From Marinobacter goseongensis (GTDB taxonomy: Bacteria; Pseudomonadota; Gammaproteobacteria; Pseudomonadales; Oleiphilaceae), in the NCBI RefSeq assembly GCF_023156235.1, contig NZ_JAKZAI010000004.1:1-64000 (forward strand): DNA of 64,000 nucleotides, given 5' to 3'. Below are positions 37,522-45,589 of this stretch, piece by piece. The notes below the pieces were generated by a model that saw only the letters and a list, made by a program, of their open reading frames with translations, was not told the origin of the DNA and did not search any database. The translations under genes and the position numbers were made by a program. Position 1 is the first letter of the stretch. Every line of letters begins with the position of its first letter.

Positions 37522-38943
37522 ATGACCGAAAGCCCCATCCGCCTGTTAATGGACTTTGACGCCAGGGTACGCCGGGATCAGGACCAGCCGCCGGCGTTCC
37601 TGCACCGTCGTGATCGCAAATTTGCCCTGACCTGCCACCAGGACGGCCTCGAACCCGGTCCCCGCCAATGGCTGGCTTATCTGGATCGGTTCAATGACGC
37701 GGGCGGCCCGACGGTGGGCAACCAGCTTGTACGGCGCTGGCGGCGCATCACCCTGGGTTTCATGGGTGTCGGCGCGGTGATGGGGCTTCTTGCCATGCTC
37801 GGCCTGCTGTTCTACGACGGTGGTCAGCGCATCAATATCACCGTCATTCTGGGATTCGTGCTGCTGCAGGGCCTGCTGGCCGTGCTCACCAGCGTCCAGT
37901 CCCTGGCCGGCTGGCAACCCTGGCGCCCGCTGCTGAGGCGATTGTCAGATTCACGCCACGCCCAACCGTCTGGTGCCCTGCGTAAACTTCAACCCCAGTT
38001 GATGGCCCGTGCTGCCCATTGCGGCGGCCTCGCTTTCGGCGTCAGCGGACTGTTCACGCTGCTGGTAATGGTCGTTCTGCAAGATCTGGCGTTTGGCTGG
38101 AGTACCACACTGAACACTGAAAACGCGGGTTTTCTTGCGCTGGTGCAGACCATCGCCGCGCCATGGCAGGGGCTTTGGCCAGCGGCATTCCCGGATGCGG
38201 CCCTGGTTGAGGCCACCCGCTTTTTTCGCGCCAGCGGCGGAGCGGGAGAGGTCAATCCCGCAACGCTCGGCGCCTGGTGGCCTTTCGTTGCGATGGTCTG
38301 GCTGTATTATGCGATTCTGCTGCGCCTGGCCCTGGTCGCCATCACCCAGCTCCAACTCCTTCAGCGCGCGCGCCGGCTGTTGCGCCAGCACCCGGGGCAG
38401 ACTGCCCTGCGGTACCGCATGGAAACACCGACACTGGAAACCGGCAACGCCCACAACGATGCCGAACACCAGCCGGATACTGCCACCGACAATCAACTCC
38501 GGCCGTTGCCAGAAAGTGACACCGTGATTTGCTGGGCCGGTGCCGGCGAGCCGGAGTTGCCAGACGCCCTCCGGGGCCCGGATACGCTGGTGCTCAGGGC
38601 CGGCGGTCGCGCCTCGCTCAGTGACGACGCCCACGCGTTGGCAACGGTGGCGACGCATCTGCAGCAAATTTCACGACCCGCGGTGATTCTGGTCACCCGC
38701 AGCTGGGAGCCACCCACCGGTGAACTCCAGGATTTTCTTCAGCAGGCGCAGGAGCACTGGCCGGCCGCCAGCCACGTGGCCATTGTGCCCCTGGCCGCCT
38801 CCGGTGTGGGCGAGCCACCCGCGCATCAGATACAGCAATGGCTGCGGTTTGCCGAACGGCTGGGTCACGGGTTTGTCGGTATCAGCCAGCCGCAACTGAC
38901 ACAACGCAACCCCTACGGCCGGGAAGACCAGAACCATGGATAA
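37522..38943 (+). CDS. DUF2868 membrane protein
   Basis: 473 residues with about four membrane helices (near 75-98, 104-128, 160-185 and 252-275) and a soluble C-terminal third that ends at the next gene. DUF2868 proteins are found next to DUF3482 GTPases. Its last 8 bases overlap the GTPase start codon (GG ATG GATAA), so the two are translationally coupled. The N terminus is acidic/aromatic; no enzyme motif was seen. Role unknown, probably a membrane partner of the GTPase. Confidence 0.85.
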   Translation: MTESPIRLLMDFDARVRRDQDQPPAFLHRRDRKFALTCHQDGLEPGPRQWLAYLDRFNDAGGPTVGNQLVRRWRRITLGFMGVGAVMGLLAMLGLLFYDGGQRINITVILGFVLLQGLLAVLTSVQSLAGWQPWRPLLRRLSDSRHAQPSGALRKLQPQLMARAAHCGGLAFGVSGLFTLLVMVVLQDLAFGWSTTLNTENAGFLALVQTIAAPWQGLWPAAFPDAALVEATRFFRASGGAGEVNPATLGAWWPFVAMVWLYYAILLRLALVAITQLQLLQRARRLLRQHPGQTALRYRMETPTLETGNAHNDAEHQPDTATDNQLRPLPESDTVICWAGAGEPELPDALRGPDTLVLRAGGRASLSDDAHALATVATHLQQISRPAVILVTRSWEPPTGELQDFLQQAQEHWPAASHVAIVPLAASGVGEPPAHQIQQWLRFAERLGHGFVGISQPQLTQRNPYGREDQNHG

Positions 38944-40366
38944 CGCCCCGGTCTTTGCGGTGGTTGGCCACCCCAACAAGGGCAAATCCAGCGTGGTGGC
39001 CACCCTGTCACAGAACGACGCCATTGCCATTGCGCTCGAGCCCGGCACCACGCGACAGCGCCAGAACTACCCGCTGACGGTGGATGGACAAACGCTCTAC
39101 ACCCTGGTGGACACACCCGGTTTCCAGCGGCCGCGCCGGGTGCTGGCCTGGCTGGAGGCCCACAGCGTGTCGGCCTCGGACCGGGCGGAAACCGTGGCCG
39201 CCTTTGTCACCCAGCACCGGGACAATCCCCGCTTCAACGACGAGTGCGAATTGCTGGCACCGCTGATCAAGGGTGCCGGTATTATCTATGTGGTGGACGG
39301 CTCGGTACCCTACAGCGCCGAGCATGAAGCGGAAATGACCATCCTGCGCTGGACCGGTCGTCCGAGCCTGGCGCTGATCAACAGCATCGGGCCTGACGAC
39401 TACAGTGACACCTGGCAGGCAGCGCTGGGCCAGTTCTTCCAGGTTGTGCGCAAGTTCAATGCCGTTCGTGCACCGTTCGACCAACATCTCGGCCTGTTAC
39501 GGGCCTTTGGCCAGCTGGAACCGGCCTGGGAGCGGCCGCTGGAGCAGGCCACCCGGTTTCTGGCCCAGCAGCGCGATCAGCGCAAACGCCAGGCTGCAGC
39601 GCTGATCGCGCGGGCACTGGAAGACCTGATGAGCTTCCAGGAGAAACGCACCCTGACCCTCAACCAGGTGGCCGGCACCAGCGACGAGAACCTGGCAGAC
39701 GGGTTACGGCGGCGCTGGTACCAGCGGCAGCGGCAGCGGGAACAAACCCTGCGGGTGTCCGTCGAGCATCTCTATCAGCACAACCGGATCCAGCGCCAGG
39801 AAGCGGAGCTGGAATGGCACAACGAGCATGACCTGTTCAGCGAAGACAGCCGCAAGGTGTGGGCCGTCAACAAACGCTACCTGGCCACCGCCGGCTTCGG
39901 TGCCGGTGCCGCTGGCGGCGCCGGCATTGATGCGCTGACCCTGGGCCACTCGTTGGGCGCGGGCGCGCTGGTAGGCGGCCTGATTGGCGCGGCGGGCAGT
40001 TATTTCTACGGCGACCGCCTGGCACTGCCGGCGCTGAACATCGGCGCGCTGCAAAACGGCCTGAAGACCGCCAGCTTCGGCCCGGTGCAGGACAGCCAGT
40101 TCGGCTACGTGGTGCTCGGGCGCGCGGTGGACCACTGGTGGCATATCAGCCACCGCAATCACGCCGGCCGCGATCCGCTGGACCTGGAACCGTCCGACAG
40201 CCACTGGCTGGAAACCCTGGACCGCAAGAGCCGGCAGGACATACAACGAGTCTTCGAACGGCGCCGCAAACAGCGTGCGCCGGACGACCGGCTGCGGGCG
40301 GATTTCATCGCGGCGATCGAGCAGGCGATGACCATCTACGACGATTGGCGGTTGAATCGGATGTAA
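38936..40366 (+). CDS. DUF3482-containing GTPase
   Basis: 476 residues. An Era/YihA-like GTPase domain (about 1-170) has Walker A GHPNKGKSS, switch region TTRQ and DTPG (G3). The G4 element that normally reads NKxD appears as LINSIG, so base recognition is atypical. The DUF3482 part follows, with a coiled-helix region (about 200-310) and a glycine-zipper hydrophobic stretch (about 320-365, GAGAAGGAGIDALTLG). The latter suggests membrane insertion or oligomers. It is coupled to the DUF2868 gene upstream. Biochemical role is unknown. Confidence 0.87.
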   Translation: MDNAPVFAVVGHPNKGKSSVVATLSQNDAIAIALEPGTTRQRQNYPLTVDGQTLYTLVDTPGFQRPRRVLAWLEAHSVSASDRAETVAAFVTQHRDNPRFNDECELLAPLIKGAGIIYVVDGSVPYSAEHEAEMTILRWTGRPSLALINSIGPDDYSDTWQAALGQFFQVVRKFNAVRAPFDQHLGLLRAFGQLEPAWERPLEQATRFLAQQRDQRKRQAAALIARALEDLMSFQEKRTLTLNQVAGTSDENLADGLRRRWYQRQRQREQTLRVSVEHLYQHNRIQRQEAELEWHNEHDLFSEDSRKVWAVNKRYLATAGFGAGAAGGAGIDALTLGHSLGAGALVGGLIGAAGSYFYGDRLALPALNIGALQNGLKTASFGPVQDSQFGYVVLGRAVDHWWHISHRNHAGRDPLDLEPSDSHWLETLDRKSRQDIQRVFERRRKQRAPDDRLRADFIAAIEQAMTIYDDWRLNRM

Positions 40367-40382
40367 CGGAGATGTTTATACT
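40352..40382 (+). promoter_or_regulatory. Possible sigma-70 promoter of ectC
   Basis: TTGAAT (40352-40357) and TATACT (40377-40382) with 19 bases between. The -10 hexamer is good, the spacing long. It lies 35 bases before the ectC start, so ectC could be transcribed separately from the GTPase gene. Confidence 0.3.
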
Positions 40383-40416
40383 GTAAAGCTATTCCATCAC
40401 CCAATGAGGAATGCGG

Positions 40417-40812
40417 ATGAAAATCGTACGAGTGCAAGACATCATCGGTACCGAACGCGAAGTCACCGGCCCCGGCTGGACCAGCCGCCGCATGCTGCTG
40501 AAAAAAGATGGCATGGGTTTCTCTTTCCACGAAACCATTATCCCTGCCGGCGCTGAACTCAATCTCTGGTACAAGCATCACCTGGAAGCGGTGTATTGCG
40601 TTGCCGGCAACGGTAGTATCACGGACAAAGCCACCGGCGAAACCCACGAGATTTCCGACGGCACGCTGTACGCGCTCGACAAGCATGACCAGCACACCCT
40701 GCGCGGCGGCACCGAGGACATGCGCCTGATCTGCTCCTTCAACCCGCCGGTGACGGGTCGCGAAGTGCATGACGAAGATGGCGCCTATCTGCCCGACACC
40801 AGCGAAGACTGA
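40417..40812 (+). CDS. ectC: L-ectoine synthase EctC, solitary
   Basis: 131 residues, a cupin. It cyclises N-gamma-acetyl-diaminobutyrate to ectoine. Length and sequence are typical: [15 protein letters not shown] at the start and [16 protein letters not shown] near the end. The iron ligands known from Paenibacillus EctC (Glu57, Tyr85, His93) are exactly conserved here at the same numbers. GAGGA lies 6 bases before ATG 40417. The usual partners ectA, ectB and ask_ect are not in this window, so it is an orphan copy, next to an MFS carrier. Confidence 0.93.
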   Translation: MKIVRVQDIIGTEREVTGPGWTSRRMLLKKDGMGFSFHETIIPAGAELNLWYKHHLEAVYCVAGNGSITDKATGETHEISDGTLYALDKHDQHTLRGGTEDMRLICSFNPPVTGREVHDEDGAYLPDTSED

Positions 40813-40823
40813 TTCGCGGCCCT

Positions 40824-42047
40824 GTGGCTGAACGCCAGGCCGCAACCCTACCGCCACCGCCAGCCAGCCTGCTGCCGGTGGCGGTACTGCTTTGGCTTGC
40901 CGGAGTCTACCTACGCATACCCGTGCTGGTCGCGCCCCCGCTGGCCCCGTTCATCGGTAACGAACTGGCACTGTCACAGGCGCTGACGGGCGCCCTCACG
41001 ACTCTGCCGATCCTGATGCTGGCTGTCGGCGCCATGCCCGGTTCCCTGGCCATTTCCCGCCTGGGTCCCCGCAATACCCTCGCGCTGGCCATGGTGATCA
41101 TGGTGATCGGTTCCGCCGGCCGTGGCCTGGTTCCCGACGCCACCACCCTGATGCTCGCCAGTGCCGTGATGGGGCTCGGCGTTGCGATGATGCAGCCCGC
41201 CTTGCCAGCCTTGTTACCGCGCTGGCTCGAACCCCATCACCTGGCCGTGGGCTCCGCCATTTACATGAACGGCATGCTGATGGGCGAGTTTATTGGCGCC
41301 GGCATTACCCTGCCCGTTCTGATGCCATTACTGGACAACAGCTGGCGCGCCACCCTGATCGCCTGGTCGTTGCCCGCGCTGGTGGTGGCCGCGTTGCTGT
41401 TCCTGCCCAGACGGGATCGCGCCCGACCGGTACGCAAGGTGGCCTGGCTACCGGACTGGAAGAACCCGTTGACCCTGAAAGTGGGGCTGTTACTGGGGCT
41501 GTCCGGCTCCATGTTCTTCGGTCTCAATGCCTACATGGGCGCCCTGCTGGAGCAGCGGGGGCAGGGTGACCGGCTGGCGGAATCGCTGTTCTGGTTCAAC
41601 CTGGCCCAGGTGGCCGCTTCGCTGGTGATGCTGAAGATGGCGCGCGCCTGGGTTGGCCGCCGAAGCCTGATTCTGATCATGGCGGTGATCAGCATCGCCG
41701 GCACCACCGGCACGCTGCTGCTGCCCGGCTGGTGGGCCATTGCCAGCGCCACCCTGATGAGTTTCGTAGCGGGTATCCTGCTGATTCTGCTGGTGGCATT
41801 GCCACCCCTGCTGGTCAGCTCGGAGCAAACCGGTCAGCTGTCTGCCGGCAATTTCCTGGTGGGTTATACCCTGGCGTTCGCGGTGCCGATGGCCGGTGGC
41901 CTGATTGCCGACTGGACCGGAAACGTCAGCCACGCCGTTGTGACCATGGTGGTGTACAGTATTCTGGTGCTGCCGCTGATTTTTACCCTGGATCTGACCC
42001 GAAAAGCCTCACCACCGACAACCGGAACACCAGACCCCGGCGTATGA
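40824..42047 (+). CDS. MFS transporter, CynX/NimT type
   Basis: 407 residues with about 12 membrane helices and helix-2/3 loop SRLGPRNTLALAMV, resembling the cyanate/nitroimidazole (CynX/NimT) branch. GTG start, 11 bases after the ectC stop, and its stop abuts the COG4389 gene. The co-directional spacing suggests it is co-transcribed with ectC. It could move an ectoine-pathway compound, but this rests on position only. The ribosome site is weak. Confidence 0.78.
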   Translation: MAERQAATLPPPPASLLPVAVLLWLAGVYLRIPVLVAPPLAPFIGNELALSQALTGALTTLPILMLAVGAMPGSLAISRLGPRNTLALAMVIMVIGSAGRGLVPDATTLMLASAVMGLGVAMMQPALPALLPRWLEPHHLAVGSAIYMNGMLMGEFIGAGITLPVLMPLLDNSWRATLIAWSLPALVVAALLFLPRRDRARPVRKVAWLPDWKNPLTLKVGLLLGLSGSMFFGLNAYMGALLEQRGQGDRLAESLFWFNLAQVAASLVMLKMARAWVGRRSLILIMAVISIAGTTGTLLLPGWWAIASATLMSFVAGILLILLVALPPLLVSSEQTGQLSAGNFLVGYTLAFAVPMAGGLIADWTGNVSHAVVTMVVYSILVLPLIFTLDLTRKASPPTTGTPDPGV

Positions 42048-42089
42048 TTGAACCGATTCCCTCACCCATCCAACCGCAAGGACGTCGCC

Positions 42090-44168
42090 GTGTCACTGGC
42101 AGCCCTGATCAACCAACTGGCCGATGAAGACACCAGCGCACTGAAAACCCTGTCGCTGGTGATTGACTGGGTGCGCCCCCGCCCACGGGAAACCATCAAC
42201 AGCACCCTGACCCGCATGGAACAGCTGGAAGCCGCGTTGACGGAGAGCCTCGACGTCCACCTGGCGGTCTCGTCACGACTGCAGAACTGGCTCGACAATG
42301 CCCAGTTCTTCCAGTTGCTGTCTGGCCTCGGGCTTTACTCCCGCCGCGGTTTTTTCAAGGAGATCAGTGAGCGCCTGTACGAGCGGGTGAATCCGGCCCC
42401 GGCCGACCGAAATAACGTCAAGGATGTGCTGTTTCTGGTGTTCAATCGCAAAGGTGACGAAGCCTGGATCCACGAAGTGCCCGATGAGGCGTTGCTGAAG
42501 CTGCTGGGTACCCTGTGGCACTTCTCACCGCCGGCACTGGAGCGCACCCGCATACGGGTGTGCACGCAGATTCTCAATGCCATCGAGATGCTGTCGATCT
42601 GGGTCGCCGCGGAAGAGCTGGAGCCCAACATCGTGCGACTCAACCCCCGGGTGGTGGATCGCGAGTCCGCTTTTGTGGCCCTGCAACGGGAACTCGCGGC
42701 GTTTGTTCAGTCCTACGTTCGCGGTTTGCAGGACGACACAGAGATCCATCTTGATCACGACCACGCGCTGGTGCTGATTGAGCAATGCCGGGACGAGATC
42801 GCGCGCCTGCAGCGACGCTCGGTGACCGCCGGTTCCACCATGGGGCTCACCCACCTGCTGGAACGACTGAGCCAGACCCTGACCCGCATAGAACACCTGC
42901 TGGACATACTCGACCCCGCCGACAAAGACAAGCGCACCCGCCGATCCATCGAGTTGTTCAAGACCCTGGTGCAGGCCAGCGCAGAGCGCCACGGGGTCCG
43001 TACCCTGTGGCGGGACAACCTCAGGCTGATGTCCCGCAGTGTCGCAGAAAACGCCAGCGATCACGGTGAACACTACATTGCCGGCAGCCGTCGTGAATAT
43101 CAGGCGATGCTGGCGTCCGGCGCCGGGGGCGGTCTGATCATTGCGTTCATGGCCCTGATCAAGATCCAGATTCTTCAGCTTGGGCTGGGCAAGGGTATCG
43201 AGACCCTCTGGGTCAGCCTCAACTACGGACTGGGCTTCATGCTGATTCACATGCTCCACTGCACCGTCGCCACCAAGCAGCCTGCCATGACCGCCGCCAG
43301 CATTGCCGAGAAGGTGGAACAGGGCGAGCACGGCCGCGCCAATGCCCGTAAACTCGCCGAGCTGCTGGTGCGGGTGGGGCGCACCCAGTTTGTGGCCATC
43401 CTCGGTAATGTCGCCGTCGCGCTGACGGTGGCCTTCGCTATCGGCTGGTGCTACACCCGCCTGGAGGGTGTGCCGCTGATCAGTACCAATCGCTACGATT
43501 ATATGCTTGCCGGCATTCACCCGTGGCAGAGCCTGGCACTGGTGTATGCCGCCATTGCCGGGGTATGGCTGTTCGTTTCCGGGCTGGTGGCGGGGTATTT
43601 CGACAACCGCGCCGCCTATCTGAATCTGGCCGGCCGCTTGCGGCAGCATCCGCTGTTGCGGCGATTAATGCCGCTGTCCCTGCGGGAAAAATTCGCCAGC
43701 TACGTGGACGAGCACTACGGCGCGCTGATCAGCAATTTTGTCTTCGGGGTGTTGCTGGGGGTGACCGGTTACATCGGCTATCTGTCAGGCCTGCCCATCG
43801 ATATTCGCCATGTCGCATTTTCGTCGGCCGACGTAGGCTATGCCATGTCGGTGTTCATACCGAGCGTAGAAGTGTTTGCGATGTTCACCGGGTTTGCGTT
43901 GCTCATCGGGGGCGTGAATCTGGTGGTGAGCTTCACCCTGGCACTCAACGTCGCGCTGCGGGCGAGGGGGACGCGGATATCCAGTTTCCCGAAACTGATC
44001 CGGGCCTGGTTTCAGGTGGTGAGGGAGAATCCGCTGGCCTTGCTCTATCCGCCAGCAGACCCACGTCCGGAGCCGATCCCGGACAACAGTCCGGAACCTG
44101 AAGCGGAGGCCGGGCAGCCTCCGTCAGACGTTACAGATAGTAGTCCTTCAACGGAGGGAAGCCGTTGA
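42090..44168 (+). CDS. COG4389 large membrane protein (often called site-specific recombinase)
   Basis: 692 residues. The N-terminal half (about 1-325) is soluble and helical; the C-terminal half carries about five membrane helices (near 345-380, 430-455, 475-500, 560-580 and 610-640). A Pro/Glu-rich tail ends it. Homologues are labelled site-specific recombinase Gcr, but neither a tyrosine- nor a serine-recombinase active site is seen. I set the start at GTG 42090 because AAGGA lies 7 bases upstream; TTG 42048 lacks one. The 3' end overlaps the convergent ornithine decarboxylase gene by 38 bases. Function is unknown. Confidence 0.85.
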   Translation: MSLAALINQLADEDTSALKTLSLVIDWVRPRPRETINSTLTRMEQLEAALTESLDVHLAVSSRLQNWLDNAQFFQLLSGLGLYSRRGFFKEISERLYERVNPAPADRNNVKDVLFLVFNRKGDEAWIHEVPDEALLKLLGTLWHFSPPALERTRIRVCTQILNAIEMLSIWVAAEELEPNIVRLNPRVVDRESAFVALQRELAAFVQSYVRGLQDDTEIHLDHDHALVLIEQCRDEIARLQRRSVTAGSTMGLTHLLERLSQTLTRIEHLLDILDPADKDKRTRRSIELFKTLVQASAERHGVRTLWRDNLRLMSRSVAENASDHGEHYIAGSRREYQAMLASGAGGGLIIAFMALIKIQILQLGLGKGIETLWVSLNYGLGFMLIHMLHCTVATKQPAMTAASIAEKVEQGEHGRANARKLAELLVRVGRTQFVAILGNVAVALTVAFAIGWCYTRLEGVPLISTNRYDYMLAGIHPWQSLALVYAAIAGVWLFVSGLVAGYFDNRAAYLNLAGRLRQHPLLRRLMPLSLREKFASYVDEHYGALISNFVFGVLLGVTGYIGYLSGLPIDIRHVAFSSADVGYAMSVFIPSVEVFAMFTGFALLIGGVNLVVSFTLALNVALRARGTRISSFPKLIRAWFQVVRENPLALLYPPADPRPEPIPDNSPEPEAEAGQPPSDVTDSSPSTEGSR

Positions 44169-45306
44169 ACTCCACCGCGCTGTAGGTGGTGGTGTAGGCA
44201 CCGGTAGACAACCAGTACATGCGGTCACCGATGGCCAGGTTCAGCGGCAACGGGTACTTGTGGTGCTCGTACATGATGTCGGCACTGTCACAGGTCGGCC
44301 CGGCTATCACGCAGTCCTCGCCCTCACCGACTTTCTCGGTCCAGATCGGAAACTTGATGGCTTCGTCGAGGGTTTCGATCAGCCCGCCGAACTTGCCCAC
44401 ATCAGTAAACACCCAGCGGTGCAGCGCGGTGCGGGACTTGCGGGAAATCAGCACCACCTCACTCACCAGTATGCCAGCGTTGGAAATCAGCGAACGGCCC
44501 GGCTCAATGATGATCTCCGGCAGGTCATCGCCGAAGTCCTCGTGGAGGAAGCGTCGGATCTCTTCCGCATACACCTTCAACTCGTTGGTACGGGTAATGT
44601 AGTTGGCCGGAAAGCCACCGCCCATGTTGATCATCTTCAGTTCGATGCCGTCCTCTTCCTTCAGGCGCTCGAAGATGACCTTGACCTTGCTCAACGCGGC
44701 ATCCCAGGCGCCGATTTCACGCTGCTGGGAACCCACGTGGAAAGACACACCGTAAGGCACCAGACCCAGATCACGGGCCAGAATCAGCAGATCCATGGCC
44801 ATGTCGGTCTGACAACCAAACTTGCGAGACAGTGGCCAGTCCGCGGTCAACGTGCCCTCGGTGAGAATACGCACGTAGATCTTCGACCCCGGGGCCGCCT
44901 TGGAAATGTTACGCAGGTCTGCTTCGGAGTCGGTGGCGAACATGCGCACACCCTTCTCGTAAAAGGTGCGAACGTCCCGCGCCTTCTTGATGGTGTTGCC
45001 ATAGCTGATGCGGTCAGCGGAAACACCCAGACCCATGACCTTGTCCAGCTCATACACGGATGCGATGTCGAAACTGGCGCCCTTGTCACGCAGCATGGTC
45101 AACACCTGCGGCGCAGGGTTGGCTTTCACCGCGTAGTACACATTGGCGTACGGGAAACCTTCCACCAGCTGGTCGTATTGGCGATCAATGGTGGCCGTAT
45201 CGATCACCACGAACGGCGTTTCCTTGGTGTCCGCAAAGGCCTTGATACGGGCAAAGGTATCGGCATCGTAATAATCAGCGAGATGAACGTTGGCAGACTC
45301 GATCAT
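44131..45306 (-). CDS. Ornithine decarboxylase, eukaryote-like fold III PLP enzyme
   Basis: 391 residues, fold-III PLP-dependent decarboxylase. The PLP-binding Lys is in YYAVKANP, the phosphate-binding loop is NMGGGFPANYI, and the catalytic Cys is in GPTCDSADIMYE. EPGRSLISNAG is also typical. It makes putrescine from ornithine, and some relatives also use lysine, releasing CO2. The start at 45306 is chosen because the conserved domain begins there; GGAGG lies 11 bases upstream. The leader has a terminator-like hairpin (45341-45376), suggesting transcription attenuation. Confidence 0.93.
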   Translation of the reverse strand: MIESANVHLADYYDADTFARIKAFADTKETPFVVIDTATIDRQYDQLVEGFPYANVYYAVKANPAPQVLTMLRDKGASFDIASVYELDKVMGLGVSADRISYGNTIKKARDVRTFYEKGVRMFATDSEADLRNISKAAPGSKIYVRILTEGTLTADWPLSRKFGCQTDMAMDLLILARDLGLVPYGVSFHVGSQQREIGAWDAALSKVKVIFERLKEEDGIELKMINMGGGFPANYITRTNELKVYAEEIRRFLHEDFGDDLPEIIIEPGRSLISNAGILVSEVVLISRKSRTALHRWVFTDVGKFGGLIETLDEAIKFPIWTEKVGEGEDCVIAGPTCDSADIMYEHHKYPLPLNLAIGDRMYWLSTGAYTTTYSAVEFNGFPPLKDYYL

Positions 45307-45340
45307 GGATGGCGTTTCCCTCCAGAGGGCAAACCAGCAT

Positions 45341-45376
45341 AAAAAAAGGGGCGCCTCAGCCTGACTGAAGTACCCC
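45341..45376 (-). terminator. Terminator-like hairpin in the ornithine decarboxylase leader
   Basis: On the minus strand GGGG-TA-CTTCAG, loop TCAGG, CTGAGG-CG-CCCC, followed by TTTTTTT. The inner six pairs (one G-U) and outer four G-C pairs plus T-run make an intrinsic terminator ending 35 bases before the start codon. An upstream ATCGGG/CCCGAT hairpin (about 45393-45417) could be part of an antiterminator. The sensing mechanism is unknown. Confidence 0.7.
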
Positions 45377-45462
45377 GGATTGGCGCGATCATCGGGCTTT
45401 TTTATAGGCCCCGATATGCGCATATCTACCCATAAATCGGCACCGGCACGATTGAGTTTTTG

Positions 45463-45497
45463 GTGTCGACCGTAACGAAGCCGCCGGCTTTCGACAC
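45463..45497. repeat. Inverted repeat between ornithine decarboxylase and chemoreceptor genes
   Basis: GTGTCGA (45463-45469) and TCGACAC (45491-45497) enclose AGCC-GCC-GGCT. It lies in the divergent promoter region, so an operator role is possible. Confidence 0.5.
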
Positions 45498-45589
45498 ATC
45501 CTGTCGCAGAAAGCTACAAAAGAAGTTGTGAAATACCTGCAAACCTCCTTTAATTTAAAACTTACACCCCATCATGACGGCGGCAATCT

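Noticed and set aside
42090..44168. Mobile element implied by a site-specific recombinase label
   Set aside because: The protein is a multi-pass membrane protein without recombinase residues; there are no att repeats or other mobile genes around.
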